A stretch of DNA of 64,000 nt from positions 1 to 64,000 of the forward strand of contig FONB01000019.1 in assembly GCA_900112785.1 (NCBI GenBank), in the 5' to 3' direction. Below the pieces are notes generated by a model, which did not search any database, was not told where the DNA came from, and saw only the letters and a list, made by a program, of their open reading frames with translations. Made by a program: the position numbers and the translations under genes. This document shows, piece after piece, positions 33,327-42,192 of the stretch; position 1 is the first letter of the stretch, and the number at the start of each line of letters is the position of its first letter. This DNA is from Phytobacter palmae (GTDB lineage: Bacteria; Pseudomonadota; Gammaproteobacteria; Enterobacterales; Enterobacteriaceae).

Positions 33327-33834
33327 AAAGTCCAGAAACGCGCCAGTAATCTCACTGGTTATTATATTTATTTTGAAATAACAGAAGAGGTTATCAGAAG
33401 AGTAATCAGCAGAGGAAAATATTGCTTAATGTAAGTTTCATTCTCGTGCGCGCCGGGCTTTTAAACCATGACAAGTAACGCTGGTAACGTAGCTATGTCT
33501 AAACGTCCGCTCCTGTTCGGAGCGGACATTCCTGTTCTCTCCTTCGGGATATGCTGCCATCTTATTTCCTGGCCGTGTTAAGCCCAATTGTGTCACTTAC
33601 TCAGCCAGGTATGACCCTGCAGATATAATCGGCCGGTGGGTTTAATACTCTGCAATACAATAACACGTTTTTAACAGCCAGTAATTTATTGATTAGAAAC
33701 AATAAAATTAATATTATCGCAGCCTGTTAATAAGGAAATTCTTAAAAAGAATTATAAATTGTAAAATTTATACATGGCTGAAAAAGGGCTTGATATGCTG
33801 TGCTTCTCCGGGAAAAGGTGGACAGGAAAACATC
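33327..33834. other. intergenic stretch before the glycosyltransferase
   Basis: 508 bases without a supported gene. They hold a weak CCAGT/ACTGG hairpin followed by a T-rich run (33343-33375), the perfect hairpin at 33505-33527, and a strongly AT-rich segment (33650-33775) that probably contains the promoter of the next gene. Confidence 0.45.
33505..33527. repeat. perfect hairpin related to the dispersed repeat arms
   Basis: GTCCGCTCC, loop TGTTC, then GGAGCGGAC: a nine-base perfect stem. The arms match the dispersed repeat family, but the internal TGGCAC/GAGCGA cores are gone. It may be a collapsed copy or a terminator for the SDR pair. Confidence 0.55.
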
Positions 33835-35040
33835 ATGCTTTTAAACGAAAAAGCTGCACCTTATGAAAAAGAATATAGGGTTAAGCGGCATGGCAATAAG
33901 AGCATTAAAAGTATTTTTCTTAAAGATGATCATCGCTTTAAGAATTATATGGGGTTAAATTTTAGAAACGCTGACTTAACAGGTGAAGATCTTTCATTCA
34001 GTGATCTGAGGAATACCGATTTTTCATACGCATGCTTGCGAGGCGCAAACCTTAGCTATTGTGCTTTGAAAGGGGCAATCTTTGATTATGCCAATTGTTA
34101 TGGCGTGAATTTTACTGAAAGCGATCCTGAAAATGCGAGTTTTTACAAAACGGTTTCAGAGTCAGATGCGTTATCTGATTCCGTGGTAAAACCCGATCTG
34201 CTGGTTTCAATCTATATGCCTACGTGGAACCGGGAGGAGTTAGCAAAGCGCGCCGTTGAATCAATATTAAAGCAAGAGTATACGAACTGGGAGTTAATTA
34301 TTGTTGATGATTGCTCTCCAAATTACCTTAATCTTCAGGGATTTATTGAAGGGCTGGCGGACTCACGTATAAAATATATCAGAAATGATTATAATTCCGG
34401 TGCATGTGCTGTCAGGAATCAGGCAATTAAGCTGGCTAATGGTTATTTCATTACTGGCATTGATGATGACGATGAGTGGTTGCCAAATCGGTTGACATCC
34501 TTCCTGAAGGAGCAACATAAACTTAATCAGCATGCGTTTTTATATGCCGATGATTATATTTGTGATTCATCAGGCTATCTTTCGCTGGAGAGTTTGAGGA
34601 TTTATCCAAAACCAGATTATAGCCAGCAATTATTCAATAAAAAGAACATCGTCGGCAATCAAGTCTTCACTTTAACGTCGCGTTTGCAGGCTGTCCTTTT
34701 TGATACACAGCTTGCAGCAGCGCAAGATTATGATGCTTTTTATCGGCTTGCGGAACACTATGGTGGACCCTTTAAAATAAAAACTGCCACTCAGATTCTT
34801 TACGTAAACCATGGTGAAGTAAGAATCACCGCGTCCAGGAAAAAATTTTCTGGGTATTTCTCTTTTTATAAAAAACACAGCAGTAAGTTCGATAAGACAA
34901 GCAAGAAATACCAGCTTTTCACGCTTTATTATATTCGAAAGAAACCAATGTCCTTCCGGGTTTTCAGAAGCTTAATGTGCTTGCGTAATGTTAAGCGCTA
35001 CATGATGCTGCATACCGTGTTCAAGGATAAGAAATTTTAA
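33835..35040 (+). CDS. pentapeptide-repeat/family 2 glycosyltransferase fusion
   Basis: A 401-residue soluble protein. Residues 39-105 hold about a dozen pentapeptide units (LNFRN ADLTG EDLSF SDLRN TDFSY ACLRG ANLSY CALKG AIFDY), predicting a right-handed beta-helix. Residues 122-340 are a GT-A family 2 glycosyltransferase: VSIYMPTWNREELAKRAVESILKQ, WELIIVDDCSP and the metal-binding GIDDDDEW (Asp210-213). The C-terminal tail is Lys/Arg-rich and hydrophobic. The start at 33835 has AGGA upstream. AT-rich composition suggests acquisition. No other polysaccharide gene is nearby, so the acceptor is unclear. Confidence 0.85.
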   Translation: MLLNEKAAPYEKEYRVKRHGNKSIKSIFLKDDHRFKNYMGLNFRNADLTGEDLSFSDLRNTDFSYACLRGANLSYCALKGAIFDYANCYGVNFTESDPENASFYKTVSESDALSDSVVKPDLLVSIYMPTWNREELAKRAVESILKQEYTNWELIIVDDCSPNYLNLQGFIEGLADSRIKYIRNDYNSGACAVRNQAIKLANGYFITGIDDDDEWLPNRLTSFLKEQHKLNQHAFLYADDYICDSSGYLSLESLRIYPKPDYSQQLFNKKNIVGNQVFTLTSRLQAVLFDTQLAAAQDYDAFYRLAEHYGGPFKIKTATQILYVNHGEVRITASRKKFSGYFSFYKKHSSKFDKTSKKYQLFTLYYIRKKPMSFRVFRSLMCLRNVKRYMMLHTVFKDKKF

Positions 35041-35427
35041 AAATTACAAGCTTAAATTGCCCGGTATATTTGGAGCGGGTAATGCTACGTAATTTTCTCG
35101 CAGGAGTGATGCTGCGCAGCGTTACGCCCATATCCCGACACTTTGCATAGCTTAAGTCAGGCAAAGGGGAGAGTGAAAACGTCCGGGCTAACTCGTTGCC
35201 CACGCTTACGTTCCTGTTTCCCGGTTCATACTGATTTGCGCCATTCAGGATGAACCGGGAGCATCGTCAGTCTCTCTGCTACAGCCACTTTGTCCGCGAC
35301 GCCCGGTGCTACTGAAACTCGCCGCTTTTAGCCGCTAATGACACCCTCGGCTTGTCACATTCCTCTGCGTATGGCGCCGACAGCGTCAACGTCAAAAATT
35401 CTCATCTCTGCTTTACATTTCATTCAT
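35041..35427. other. gene-free stretch upstream of the iron-uptake operon
   Basis: I see no gene here. Short frames on the minus strand have no recognisable content. Composition shifts to AT-rich toward the Fur box. Confidence 0.4.
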
Positions 35428-35446
35428 GATATTGATAATCATTATC
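35428..35446. promoter_or_regulatory. Fur box of the siderophore-uptake operon
   Basis: GATATTGATAATCATTATC matches the 19-base Fur consensus GATAATGATAATCATTATC at 17 of 19 positions. It lies 82 bases before the receptor gene start, in a T/A-rich promoter region. Iron repression of the downstream six genes is expected. Confidence 0.85.
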
Positions 35447-35528
35447 AAAATATTTCTTATTGTTGTTATTTGTTTCTCTTACGGAATGATCCCCAAACAA
35501 TGGGGAATAATTATTGAGGGTTGTTTGC

Positions 35529-37625
35529 ATGAGATTTTCCCCTTTATACGGCGCGATGGCTCTGGTCTTCACGTCTGCGCTTTATGCGCAGGAGGCGACA
35601 AGTAGTGATGATGAACTGATTGTTAGCGCGACGCGTACGGAGGGGTCGCGTAATGATTCCCCTCAGGTCATTAAGGTCATAAGTGAAAAAGAAATTGCCC
35701 AACAACGGCAAATCACCTCAGACACTTCACAGATTCTCAGCAATTTGCTGCCGTCATTCTCGCCGCCACGGCAAAAGATGTCCGGCAGTGGAGAAACGCT
35801 TCGCGGGCGTACGCCGCTGGTAATGATTGACGGTATTCCACAGTCAAACCCGCTGCGTCCGACCGGACGCGAAATGCATACCATTGACTCGTCGATGATT
35901 GAGCGCATCGAGGTAATTAAAGGGGCAAACGCCAGCAACGGCGTCGGCGCAACAGGTGGCGTGATAAATATCATCACGAAGCGGGCACAGCCTGGCACCG
36001 TAAACCAGCATTTCAGCGTGGAAACCACCACCCCTACGGCAGAGTTTGACCGCGACACGCTGGCGTATAAAACCAATTACAGCATCAATGGCAGCGAAGA
36101 GTATATCGACTATCTCTTTTCGCTGAGCTATGAAGACCAGGGGCTGTTTAAGGATGCGGATAATCACGCCATTGGCGTTGATAATACGCAGGGCGACCTG
36201 ATGGACTCCCGCGCGTGGGACATGCTGGCTAAGGTGGGGTACTGGCTGGATAACGATCAGCGCATCCAATTGAGTCTCAACCGCTACCGTCTGAAAAACA
36301 AAGATAACTACGTTAGCGTGAGGGGCGACCGCGACGCTGGCGTGCTTACCACTTCGGTTAAGGGCAACCCGCAAGGCAGTGCGCCCCATAATGATGTCTG
36401 GACTGTAGGTACAACCTACGATAATTACAATCTCGCGGGCATGAAGCTGACGGCACTTGCTTATTATCAGCGCTATGAAGCCTTGTTTGGCGCAACCAAC
36501 TCATCCTCTTTCCAGGACCCTGCCATTGCGCCCATTGGCACCCTCTACGATCAGAGCCGGGCCTACACGGACAAATACGGCAGCAAAATCGCGCTGACGA
36601 AGGATGACATCTGGGATGACCGCATCAAAGCGACGCTGGGATTTGATACCCTGTTTGATAGCTCGAAGCAGGATTTGTGGTCAACCGGGCGCACCTATGT
36701 GCCGGAAATTAATTACACCGACCTGTCTCCTTTCCTGCAACTGGAATTTGCCCCCGTCGAATCGGTGAAATTAAGCGGCGGCGTGCGCTATGAGTACGCG
36801 CGTCTGAACATCGACAGTTATCAGACGGTGTGGGCGAATGATCGGGTGAAAGTGGAGGGCGGAACACCCTCTTTCGACCAGACGCTTTATAACGCAGGTG
36901 TGGTGTGGACCCCCGTTGAGCCGCTCAGCCTGTTTGCCAGTTACAGCGAAGGCTTTACCGTGCCGGATGTCGGACGCGTACTGCGCGGCATTGATACGCC
37001 GGGAATTAAACTCAATGAATATAGTGGCCTGCAGCCCATCGTCACGAAAAACAGCGAGGTCGGGTTCCGGGTACAACAAGCCCCGTTTGATTTTGAGGCC
37101 AGTTATTACAAATCCACCTCGAAACTGGGTAGTCGTGTGGAACTGGTCAATGATGCGTTTGTCGCCCGCCGCGAAAAAACAGAAATTGATGGCGTGGAGG
37201 TTAGCGCGGGTTACAGCCCCAATGCGGACCACAAATTGACCCTCGCCTGGTCGCACATGCGCGGTCGTTATGACAGCGATGACAACGGCAGCCTGGATGC
37301 AAAACTCGATGGCCTCAATATCTCCCCGGATCGCATCATCGCCAGCTGGTCGGCCAACTGGAATGCTCAACTGAGCACATTCCTGCAGGCTAACTGGGCC
37401 TTAAGTAAAGAATTTGACGACGCGGAGAAAGATTTTTCCGGCTATGCGCTGGTGGATGCTGCCGTGGCTTACAAACTGCCTTACGGCAAGTTGAACCTCG
37501 GGATCTCTAACCTGCTGAATAAGCAGTACGTCACCTACTATTCCCAGAGTGCGTCTGTCGACCCGGACCGTTATTTCGCGGGTCGCGGGCGCACGGCAAC
37601 GCTCGGCTACAGTATTGATTTTTGA
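35529..37625 (+). CDS. TonB-dependent ferric-siderophore receptor
   Basis: A 698-residue outer-membrane receptor. A signal peptide ends at ALYA-QEA. A TonB-box-like DELIVSATR follows, then the plug (RGRTPLVMIDGIPQSNP, IERIEVIKGANASNGVGATGGVINIITK) and a 22-strand barrel ending in Phe (ATLGYSIDF). The start at 35529 (MRFSPLY) is preferred to 35514 because the signal peptide begins there. It resembles the IutA/FitA/rhizobactin-receptor group; the ligand is unproven. First gene of a Fur-box-controlled operon. Confidence 0.9.
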   Translation: MRFSPLYGAMALVFTSALYAQEATSSDDELIVSATRTEGSRNDSPQVIKVISEKEIAQQRQITSDTSQILSNLLPSFSPPRQKMSGSGETLRGRTPLVMIDGIPQSNPLRPTGREMHTIDSSMIERIEVIKGANASNGVGATGGVINIITKRAQPGTVNQHFSVETTTPTAEFDRDTLAYKTNYSINGSEEYIDYLFSLSYEDQGLFKDADNHAIGVDNTQGDLMDSRAWDMLAKVGYWLDNDQRIQLSLNRYRLKNKDNYVSVRGDRDAGVLTTSVKGNPQGSAPHNDVWTVGTTYDNYNLAGMKLTALAYYQRYEALFGATNSSSFQDPAIAPIGTLYDQSRAYTDKYGSKIALTKDDIWDDRIKATLGFDTLFDSSKQDLWSTGRTYVPEINYTDLSPFLQLEFAPVESVKLSGGVRYEYARLNIDSYQTVWANDRVKVEGGTPSFDQTLYNAGVVWTPVEPLSLFASYSEGFTVPDVGRVLRGIDTPGIKLNEYSGLQPIVTKNSEVGFRVQQAPFDFEASYYKSTSKLGSRVELVNDAFVARREKTEIDGVEVSAGYSPNADHKLTLAWSHMRGRYDSDDNGSLDAKLDGLNISPDRIIASWSANWNAQLSTFLQANWALSKEFDDAEKDFSGYALVDAAVAYKLPYGKLNLGISNLLNKQYVTYYSQSASVDPDRYFAGRGRTATLGYSIDF

Positions 37626-37631
37626 CGCAGA

Positions 37632-37650
37632 CCGCCCCTTTGCGGGGCGG
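37632..37650 (+). terminator. intra-operon hairpin after the receptor gene
   Basis: CCGCCCC and GGGGCGG form a perfect seven-base stem with a TTTGC loop, seven bases after the receptor stop. No T-run follows, so it probably stabilises the receptor mRNA or attenuates transcription into the transporter genes. Confidence 0.5.
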
Positions 37651-37655
37651 TATCA

Positions 37656-38570
37656 ATGATGATGAAAAACACATTCTCATTTTCTCTGACGCGTCGACGC
37701 CTACTCCAGTCACTGCTACTGGGAGTTGTCTCACCGGCGTTATATGCCCGCCAACCGGCCATGCCGCGCGCCGTGTCTCTTTTCCAGGGGGCGACCGACA
37801 GCCTGGCTGCGCTGGGTGTCACCCCTGTCGGCATTGTTGAGTCCTGGGCGGAGAAACCGGTTTACCGCTATCTGCGCCCACAGCTTTCCGGCGTACCACA
37901 GCTCGGGCTGGAAACGCAGCCTGCGCTGGAAAAAATCGTGTTACTCAAGCCGGATATTATTTTTGCATCCCGTTTCCGTCATCAGGATGTCGCGCCGCTG
38001 ATGCGAAAAATTGCCCCTGTTGCGCTGCTGGATGATGTGTTTGAGTTCAGGAAAACGCTGACGGTAGTGGCAGAAAACCTGGCGATGAAAAGTGCCGCAG
38101 AACGTCTGCTTGAACGCTGGGATGCGCGAGTTGCCTCCCTGCGTAGCCTTATCCCGGCGCGATTTAATGCGACGAACGGGCCGCAGGTCTCGGTAATTGA
38201 GGTGCGTCCCGATCACATTCGCAGCTACGTTGCGCGAAGCTTTCCAGGCTCGGTGATGTCCGAACTGGGTTTTACCTGGAATGAACAGGCGATGCAGGCG
38301 CAAAGCGCATCGTTGCGTTTCTCAGGTATGGAGAATATTCCCTTGCTGGACGCCGATATCTTTTTCATTTTGCTGCGGGCAAACAGCCCGGCGATCGCCC
38401 GGCAGTACCAAACACTAACGGCACATCCGCTATGGCAGCAGATGCGTGCGGTGAAAGCGGGGCAGTTATGGCTCGTGGACAGCGTGCCCTGGAGTTTGTC
38501 CGGGGGCATTCTGGGGGCGAATCAAATCCTCAATGATGTGGAATACGCACTACTCAGGGGGCGGCCATGA
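37656..38570 (+). CDS. ferric-siderophore periplasmic binding protein
   Basis: A 304-residue FhuD/FecB-type binding protein. The N-terminus FSLTRRRLLQSLLLGVVSPA carries a twin-arginine motif, so Tat export is likely, as for FhuD. The Peripla_BP_2 pattern continues with VTPVGIVESWAEKP, LKPDIIFASRFR and AHPLWQQMRAVKAGQLWLVDS. It passes the siderophore from the receptor to the FecCD permeases. It overlaps the next gene by four bases. Confidence 0.88.
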   Translation: MMMKNTFSFSLTRRRLLQSLLLGVVSPALYARQPAMPRAVSLFQGATDSLAALGVTPVGIVESWAEKPVYRYLRPQLSGVPQLGLETQPALEKIVLLKPDIIFASRFRHQDVAPLMRKIAPVALLDDVFEFRKTLTVVAENLAMKSAAERLLERWDARVASLRSLIPARFNATNGPQVSVIEVRPDHIRSYVARSFPGSVMSELGFTWNEQAMQAQSASLRFSGMENIPLLDADIFFILLRANSPAIARQYQTLTAHPLWQQMRAVKAGQLWLVDSVPWSLSGGILGANQILNDVEYALLRGRP

Positions 38571-39553
38571 GAGGAAAATTTCTGTTCTGTGGTCTGCTGC
38601 TGGCGGTGATGGCAGTGGTCAGTATGATGACGGGCACCCGCTTTTATACCGTCGCGCAGTTAACAAAAGCGCTGTACGATGCGGACCCGACCAGTGCGGT
38701 GGATACCATTATTCGTACTTCACGTTTACCGCGAACTCTGCTGGCGATGGGCGTGGGCGCTTTTCTGGCGGTGGCGGGCGGGTTGATGCAGGCACTGACC
38801 CATAACCCGCTAGCCTCACCGGGGCTGTTTGGCGTTAATGCGGGGGCGGCGTTAATGATTGTGCTGGTGGGCAGCTTTTTTGCCACTAGCTCCCCCTGGC
38901 TAACATTGTGGCTGGCATTCACCGGCGCGTGTGTCACCGGCACGCTGGTCTGGTTTAGCAGCCGGATCAGTAAAGGCCAGCTCAACCCATTGCGTCTGGT
39001 GCTGACGGGCGTCGCCATTACCGCGCTGTGTAACGCCTTTACTCAGGCGATACTGGTCATCGATCAGGAAACGCTCGATACCATGCTGTTCTGGCTGGCG
39101 GGCAGCCTTGCGGGTAATGATCTTGCGCATCTGTACCCGGTGCTGCTTCCCGGTGTGTTGCTGGTGGTCGCTGCCTGCCTGTTTGCCAGGCAAATGAATG
39201 TGCTCAATGCCGGTGAAGAGATCGCGCGTGGGCTCGGGCTCAATATCGCCCTGGTGCGGTTGCTGGCAAGCGTCCTGGTGGTTGGGCTGGCGGGCTGCGC
39301 TGTGGCGCTGGCGGGCAATATTGGCTTTGTCGGGCTTATCGTCCCGCACATTGCGCGTCAGTTGTTTGGCAGTGACCTGCGCCAGTCGCTCCCGGCCAGT
39401 GCCTTGCTTGGCGCTCTGCTGTTACTGGTTGCCGACATTGCCGCCCGGGTGGTGATTTTGCCGCAGGAAGTCCCGGTTGGGGTGATGACGGCACTCATGG
39501 GCGCGCCGTTTTTTATTTTGCTGGCGCAGCGCAGGGGGAATCATGCCGGATAG
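38567..39553 (+). CDS. FecCD-family iron transport permease 1
   Basis: A 328-residue inner-membrane permease with about nine or ten hydrophobic helices. It carries TSRLPRTLLAMGVGAFLAVAGGLMQALTHNPLASPGLFGVNAGA, the family hallmark, and the coupling region NIGFVGLIVPHIARQLFGSDLR that contacts the ATPase. It overlaps both neighbours. It pairs with the next permease to form the channel of the siderophore importer. Confidence 0.92.
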   Translation: MRGKFLFCGLLLAVMAVVSMMTGTRFYTVAQLTKALYDADPTSAVDTIIRTSRLPRTLLAMGVGAFLAVAGGLMQALTHNPLASPGLFGVNAGAALMIVLVGSFFATSSPWLTLWLAFTGACVTGTLVWFSSRISKGQLNPLRLVLTGVAITALCNAFTQAILVIDQETLDTMLFWLAGSLAGNDLAHLYPVLLPGVLLVVAACLFARQMNVLNAGEEIARGLGLNIALVRLLASVLVVGLAGCAVALAGNIGFVGLIVPHIARQLFGSDLRQSLPASALLGALLLLVADIAARVVILPQEVPVGVMTALMGAPFFILLAQRRGNHAG

Positions 39554-40574
39554 CCAACTTCTGCGTCTGGGGCCATTTTCACGCCAGTTCTCCCCGCGTT
39601 TACTGCCGGTATTACTGGGGTGCTTACTCCTCACCTTGCTCGTTACCCTCGTGGCACTGAGTATCGGTGATGTGGCGATTTCGCTGCCGCAAACTTTTTG
39701 GCTCCTGTTCCGACCCGACGCCCAACCTCAGAGTTTTATCCTGCATGAGTTACGTTTACCGCGCGTGGCGCTGGCGCTGCTGGCCGGAGGCGGGTTAGGA
39801 ATGTCCGGGCTTATCATGCAAACACTGGTGCGAAACCCGCTGGCTTCGCCGGATACCCTGGGCGTAACGACCGGGGCGAGCGCCGGCGCGCTGATATGGC
39901 TCTCCTTTTTCAGTCTGCAATACGGCAGCGCATTGATGCCCTGGGCGGCGATGGCGGGAGCGGCCTGCGCTGTTGGGCTGATTTTCCTGCTTTCATGGCG
40001 TAAAGGACTTACGCCGCTGCGCCTGATCCTGACGGGTGTCGGTGTTTCTGCGCTGGCGGGGGCGCTCGTTACCTTAGTTCTGGTCCTGAGCCCTCTCACC
40101 ACCACCTTTTCCGCCTGGGTGTGGCTAAGCGGCAGCGTATATGCCGCGACATGGGATAAAGTGCTGAAACTGCTGACGATTTATCTCTGCGCGCTCCCGT
40201 TGCTGCTTTTTTTGTTGCGCTACCTGAAAACATTGCAGCTGCATGATGAGCTGGCGAGCGGGCTTGGCGTGCGAGTTCATCCTCTGCGGGTGCTGCTGTT
40301 ACTCGGCTGCGTAGTGCTCTCCGGTGGGGCGATTGCACTGGTGGGGGCAATGGCTTTTGTCGGGCTGATAGCACCGCACATTGCCAGACTGGTGGTGCGT
40401 AACGGCTTTTTTAGTCAGGCATTTGTCACCGTTTGCGGTGGGGGCTGCATGGTGGTCACGGCTGATCTGTTGGCGCGAACTCTGTTTCGGCCCGCCGATC
40501 TTCCGGCCGGTATTTTTGTGGCGCTGGCCGGCGCACCCTTCTTTTTATGGCTGCTTATCCGGCAGCGAACGTAA
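39543..40574 (+). CDS. FecCD-family iron transport permease 2
   Basis: A 343-residue permease of the same family: LRLPRVALALLAGGGLGMSGLIMQTLVRNPLASPDTLGVTTGA and AMAFVGLIAPHIARLVVRN. It overlaps the first permease by 11 bases, indicating a heterodimeric channel (as FecCD) rather than the FhuB fusion. Confidence 0.92.
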   Translation: MPDSQLLRLGPFSRQFSPRLLPVLLGCLLLTLLVTLVALSIGDVAISLPQTFWLLFRPDAQPQSFILHELRLPRVALALLAGGGLGMSGLIMQTLVRNPLASPDTLGVTTGASAGALIWLSFFSLQYGSALMPWAAMAGAACAVGLIFLLSWRKGLTPLRLILTGVGVSALAGALVTLVLVLSPLTTTFSAWVWLSGSVYAATWDKVLKLLTIYLCALPLLLFLLRYLKTLQLHDELASGLGVRVHPLRVLLLLGCVVLSGGAIALVGAMAFVGLIAPHIARLVVRNGFFSQAFVTVCGGGCMVVTADLLARTLFRPADLPAGIFVALAGAPFFLWLLIRQRT

Positions 40575-40588
40575 CTGATGAGGAAAAC

Positions 40589-41383
40589 GTGTCTCTCACA
40601 ACGCAAAAGCTGAGCATCAGCTACCAGCAGCAGCAGGTGATCGATTCGCTGGATTTAGCCCTGCCAGCGGCAAAAGTGACGGTGCTGATTGGCAGCAACG
40701 GCTGCGGTAAAAGCACGCTGCTAAAAGCTATGGCGCGTTTGCTGACGCCGCAGTCAGGTACGGTCATTCTTGATGGCGCGGACATTCACGCCAGCCATAC
40801 GGCGCAGATTGCCCGCAAACTGGCCATCCTGCCGCAAACACCCGTCGCACCGGAGGGCATCACCGTGCGACAACTGGTGAGCCTCGGGCGTTTTCCTTAC
40901 CAGAACTGGTTGCGTCAGTGGTCACAGGAAGATGAACAGCAGGTGGAGGAGGCGTTACGCCTGACCGGAGCCGCAGCCCTGCAGCATCGTCCGGTGGATG
41001 CGTTATCCGGCGGGCAGCGTCAGCGGGCGTGGATTGCCATGACGCTGGCGCAGGCGACGAACACCGTATTGCTGGACGAGCCTACAACCTACCTTGACCT
41101 GGCGCATCAGATAGAGATTCTGGAATTATTGCGTGGGCTGAATCAGTCACAGGGCAAAACCATTGTGATGGTTTTGCACGATCTGAACCTGGCCTGTCGT
41201 TATGCCGATCATCTGGTGGCCGTGCATAAAGGCCGGGTATATGCACAGGGGACGCCAGCGCAGATCATGACAGAAACCCTCGTGAGCGAGGTATTTAATC
41301 TGCGCTGCCGGATTATTGACGATCCCTTCTTCCATACGCCATTGTGCATCCCTTTTCCTGGAGAATCGCATGCTGACGATTGA
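40589..41383 (+). CDS. siderophore ABC transporter ATPase
   Basis: A 264-residue FecE/FhuC-type ATPase. Walker A is IGSNGCGKSTLLKAM, the signature is LSGGQRQRAWIAM, and Walker B is NTVLLDEPTTYLDL with the switch His in VMVLHDLN. The start is GTG at 40589 with GAGGAAA before it, giving the standard N-terminus SLTTQKLSISYQ; a longer ATG start at 40547 would overlap the permease. It overlaps the reductase gene by 14 bases. Confidence 0.9.
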   Translation: MSLTTQKLSISYQQQQVIDSLDLALPAAKVTVLIGSNGCGKSTLLKAMARLLTPQSGTVILDGADIHASHTAQIARKLAILPQTPVAPEGITVRQLVSLGRFPYQNWLRQWSQEDEQQVEEALRLTGAAALQHRPVDALSGGQRQRAWIAMTLAQATNTVLLDEPTTYLDLAHQIEILELLRGLNQSQGKTIVMVLHDLNLACRYADHLVAVHKGRVYAQGTPAQIMTETLVSEVFNLRCRIIDDPFFHTPLCIPFPGESHADD

Positions 41384-42116
41384 GGAACATGCGTACCTGC
41401 AAGCCATGTTTCGCCTGCGCTCGCTCGGGCAGGCAGACAGGCGCAGCGTGCCGGGCGAGGCAATGCGGGATGCGCAAACCTGCCGGGCGATACTCGAGCG
41501 TGTGATGCCGCTGATCGGCGCGCCGGACATGGCGGTTGCGGCGTCACTTTTCGCCAAAAGGGTGGCATTTCTCGCCTCCGGGAATGTGCTCTATGCGATG
41601 AGTGTATTTGATAAAGGCCTGCCGTTATCACTCAATAGCTGTCGGCTGGAATATGCGCACGACGATGGTTTATGGAGCTCGTCGCTGCCGGTCGAGGTGA
41701 CTGCAACGGGTTACGCCCCAGGGGCGCGTGACGCGTGGCGTGAAGCTATTGTCACTACCTTATTCAGAAATTTCTTCGCACCGCTGTGGCAAAGTCTGTC
41801 GCAGGTGAGCGGTCTGCCACAGCATATTCTCTGGGAAAACACGGCGGTACGGGTCTATTCCTTATATCAGGGACGGATGGAAGGGCTTACCCTGGAGCAG
41901 GATAGACGCCAACGGGAGGATTTTGCCTGGCTGCTGGACGGGGCAGATTCGTCGCTGTTTGGTCTGCCATGGAACCCGCTCAAACGCTTTCGCCGCCCGC
42001 TACAAAGGAGCGCGGCGGGAAACATGGTGCGCTTTCGCCGCACCTGCTGTTTTTATTATAAAACGGTGCAGCCAGTGGAGTATTGCCACAATTGCCCGCT
42101 GTGCAAGGCAACCTGA
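41370..42116 (+). CDS. FhuF-like ferric-siderophore reductase
   Basis: A 248-residue protein resembling FhuF, which removes iron from siderophores with a [2Fe-2S] cluster. The C-terminal motif is CC followed by 11 residues, then CHNC and PLC. This is close to the CC-x10-C-x2-C of FhuF but with one extra spacer residue and an extra Cys. The LWENTAVRVYSLY segment is also family-like. The start at 41370 has TGGAGA upstream. Last gene of the iron operon. Confidence 0.85.
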   Translation: MLTIEEHAYLQAMFRLRSLGQADRRSVPGEAMRDAQTCRAILERVMPLIGAPDMAVAASLFAKRVAFLASGNVLYAMSVFDKGLPLSLNSCRLEYAHDDGLWSSSLPVEVTATGYAPGARDAWREAIVTTLFRNFFAPLWQSLSQVSGLPQHILWENTAVRVYSLYQGRMEGLTLEQDRRQREDFAWLLDGADSSLFGLPWNPLKRFRRPLQRSAAGNMVRFRRTCCFYYKTVQPVEYCHNCPLCKAT

Positions 42117-42192
42117 TTACGGGGCCGGACGTGGTACTGGCTTCCGGTGGGAGACAATGAGTCGCAGGAAAGCGCCATCGCGGATGAGACTT

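Noticed and set aside
35529-42116. Naming the iron operon fitABCDE or fhu
   Set aside because: Gene content is similar, but I cannot verify sequence identity and the permease arrangement differs from fhuB.
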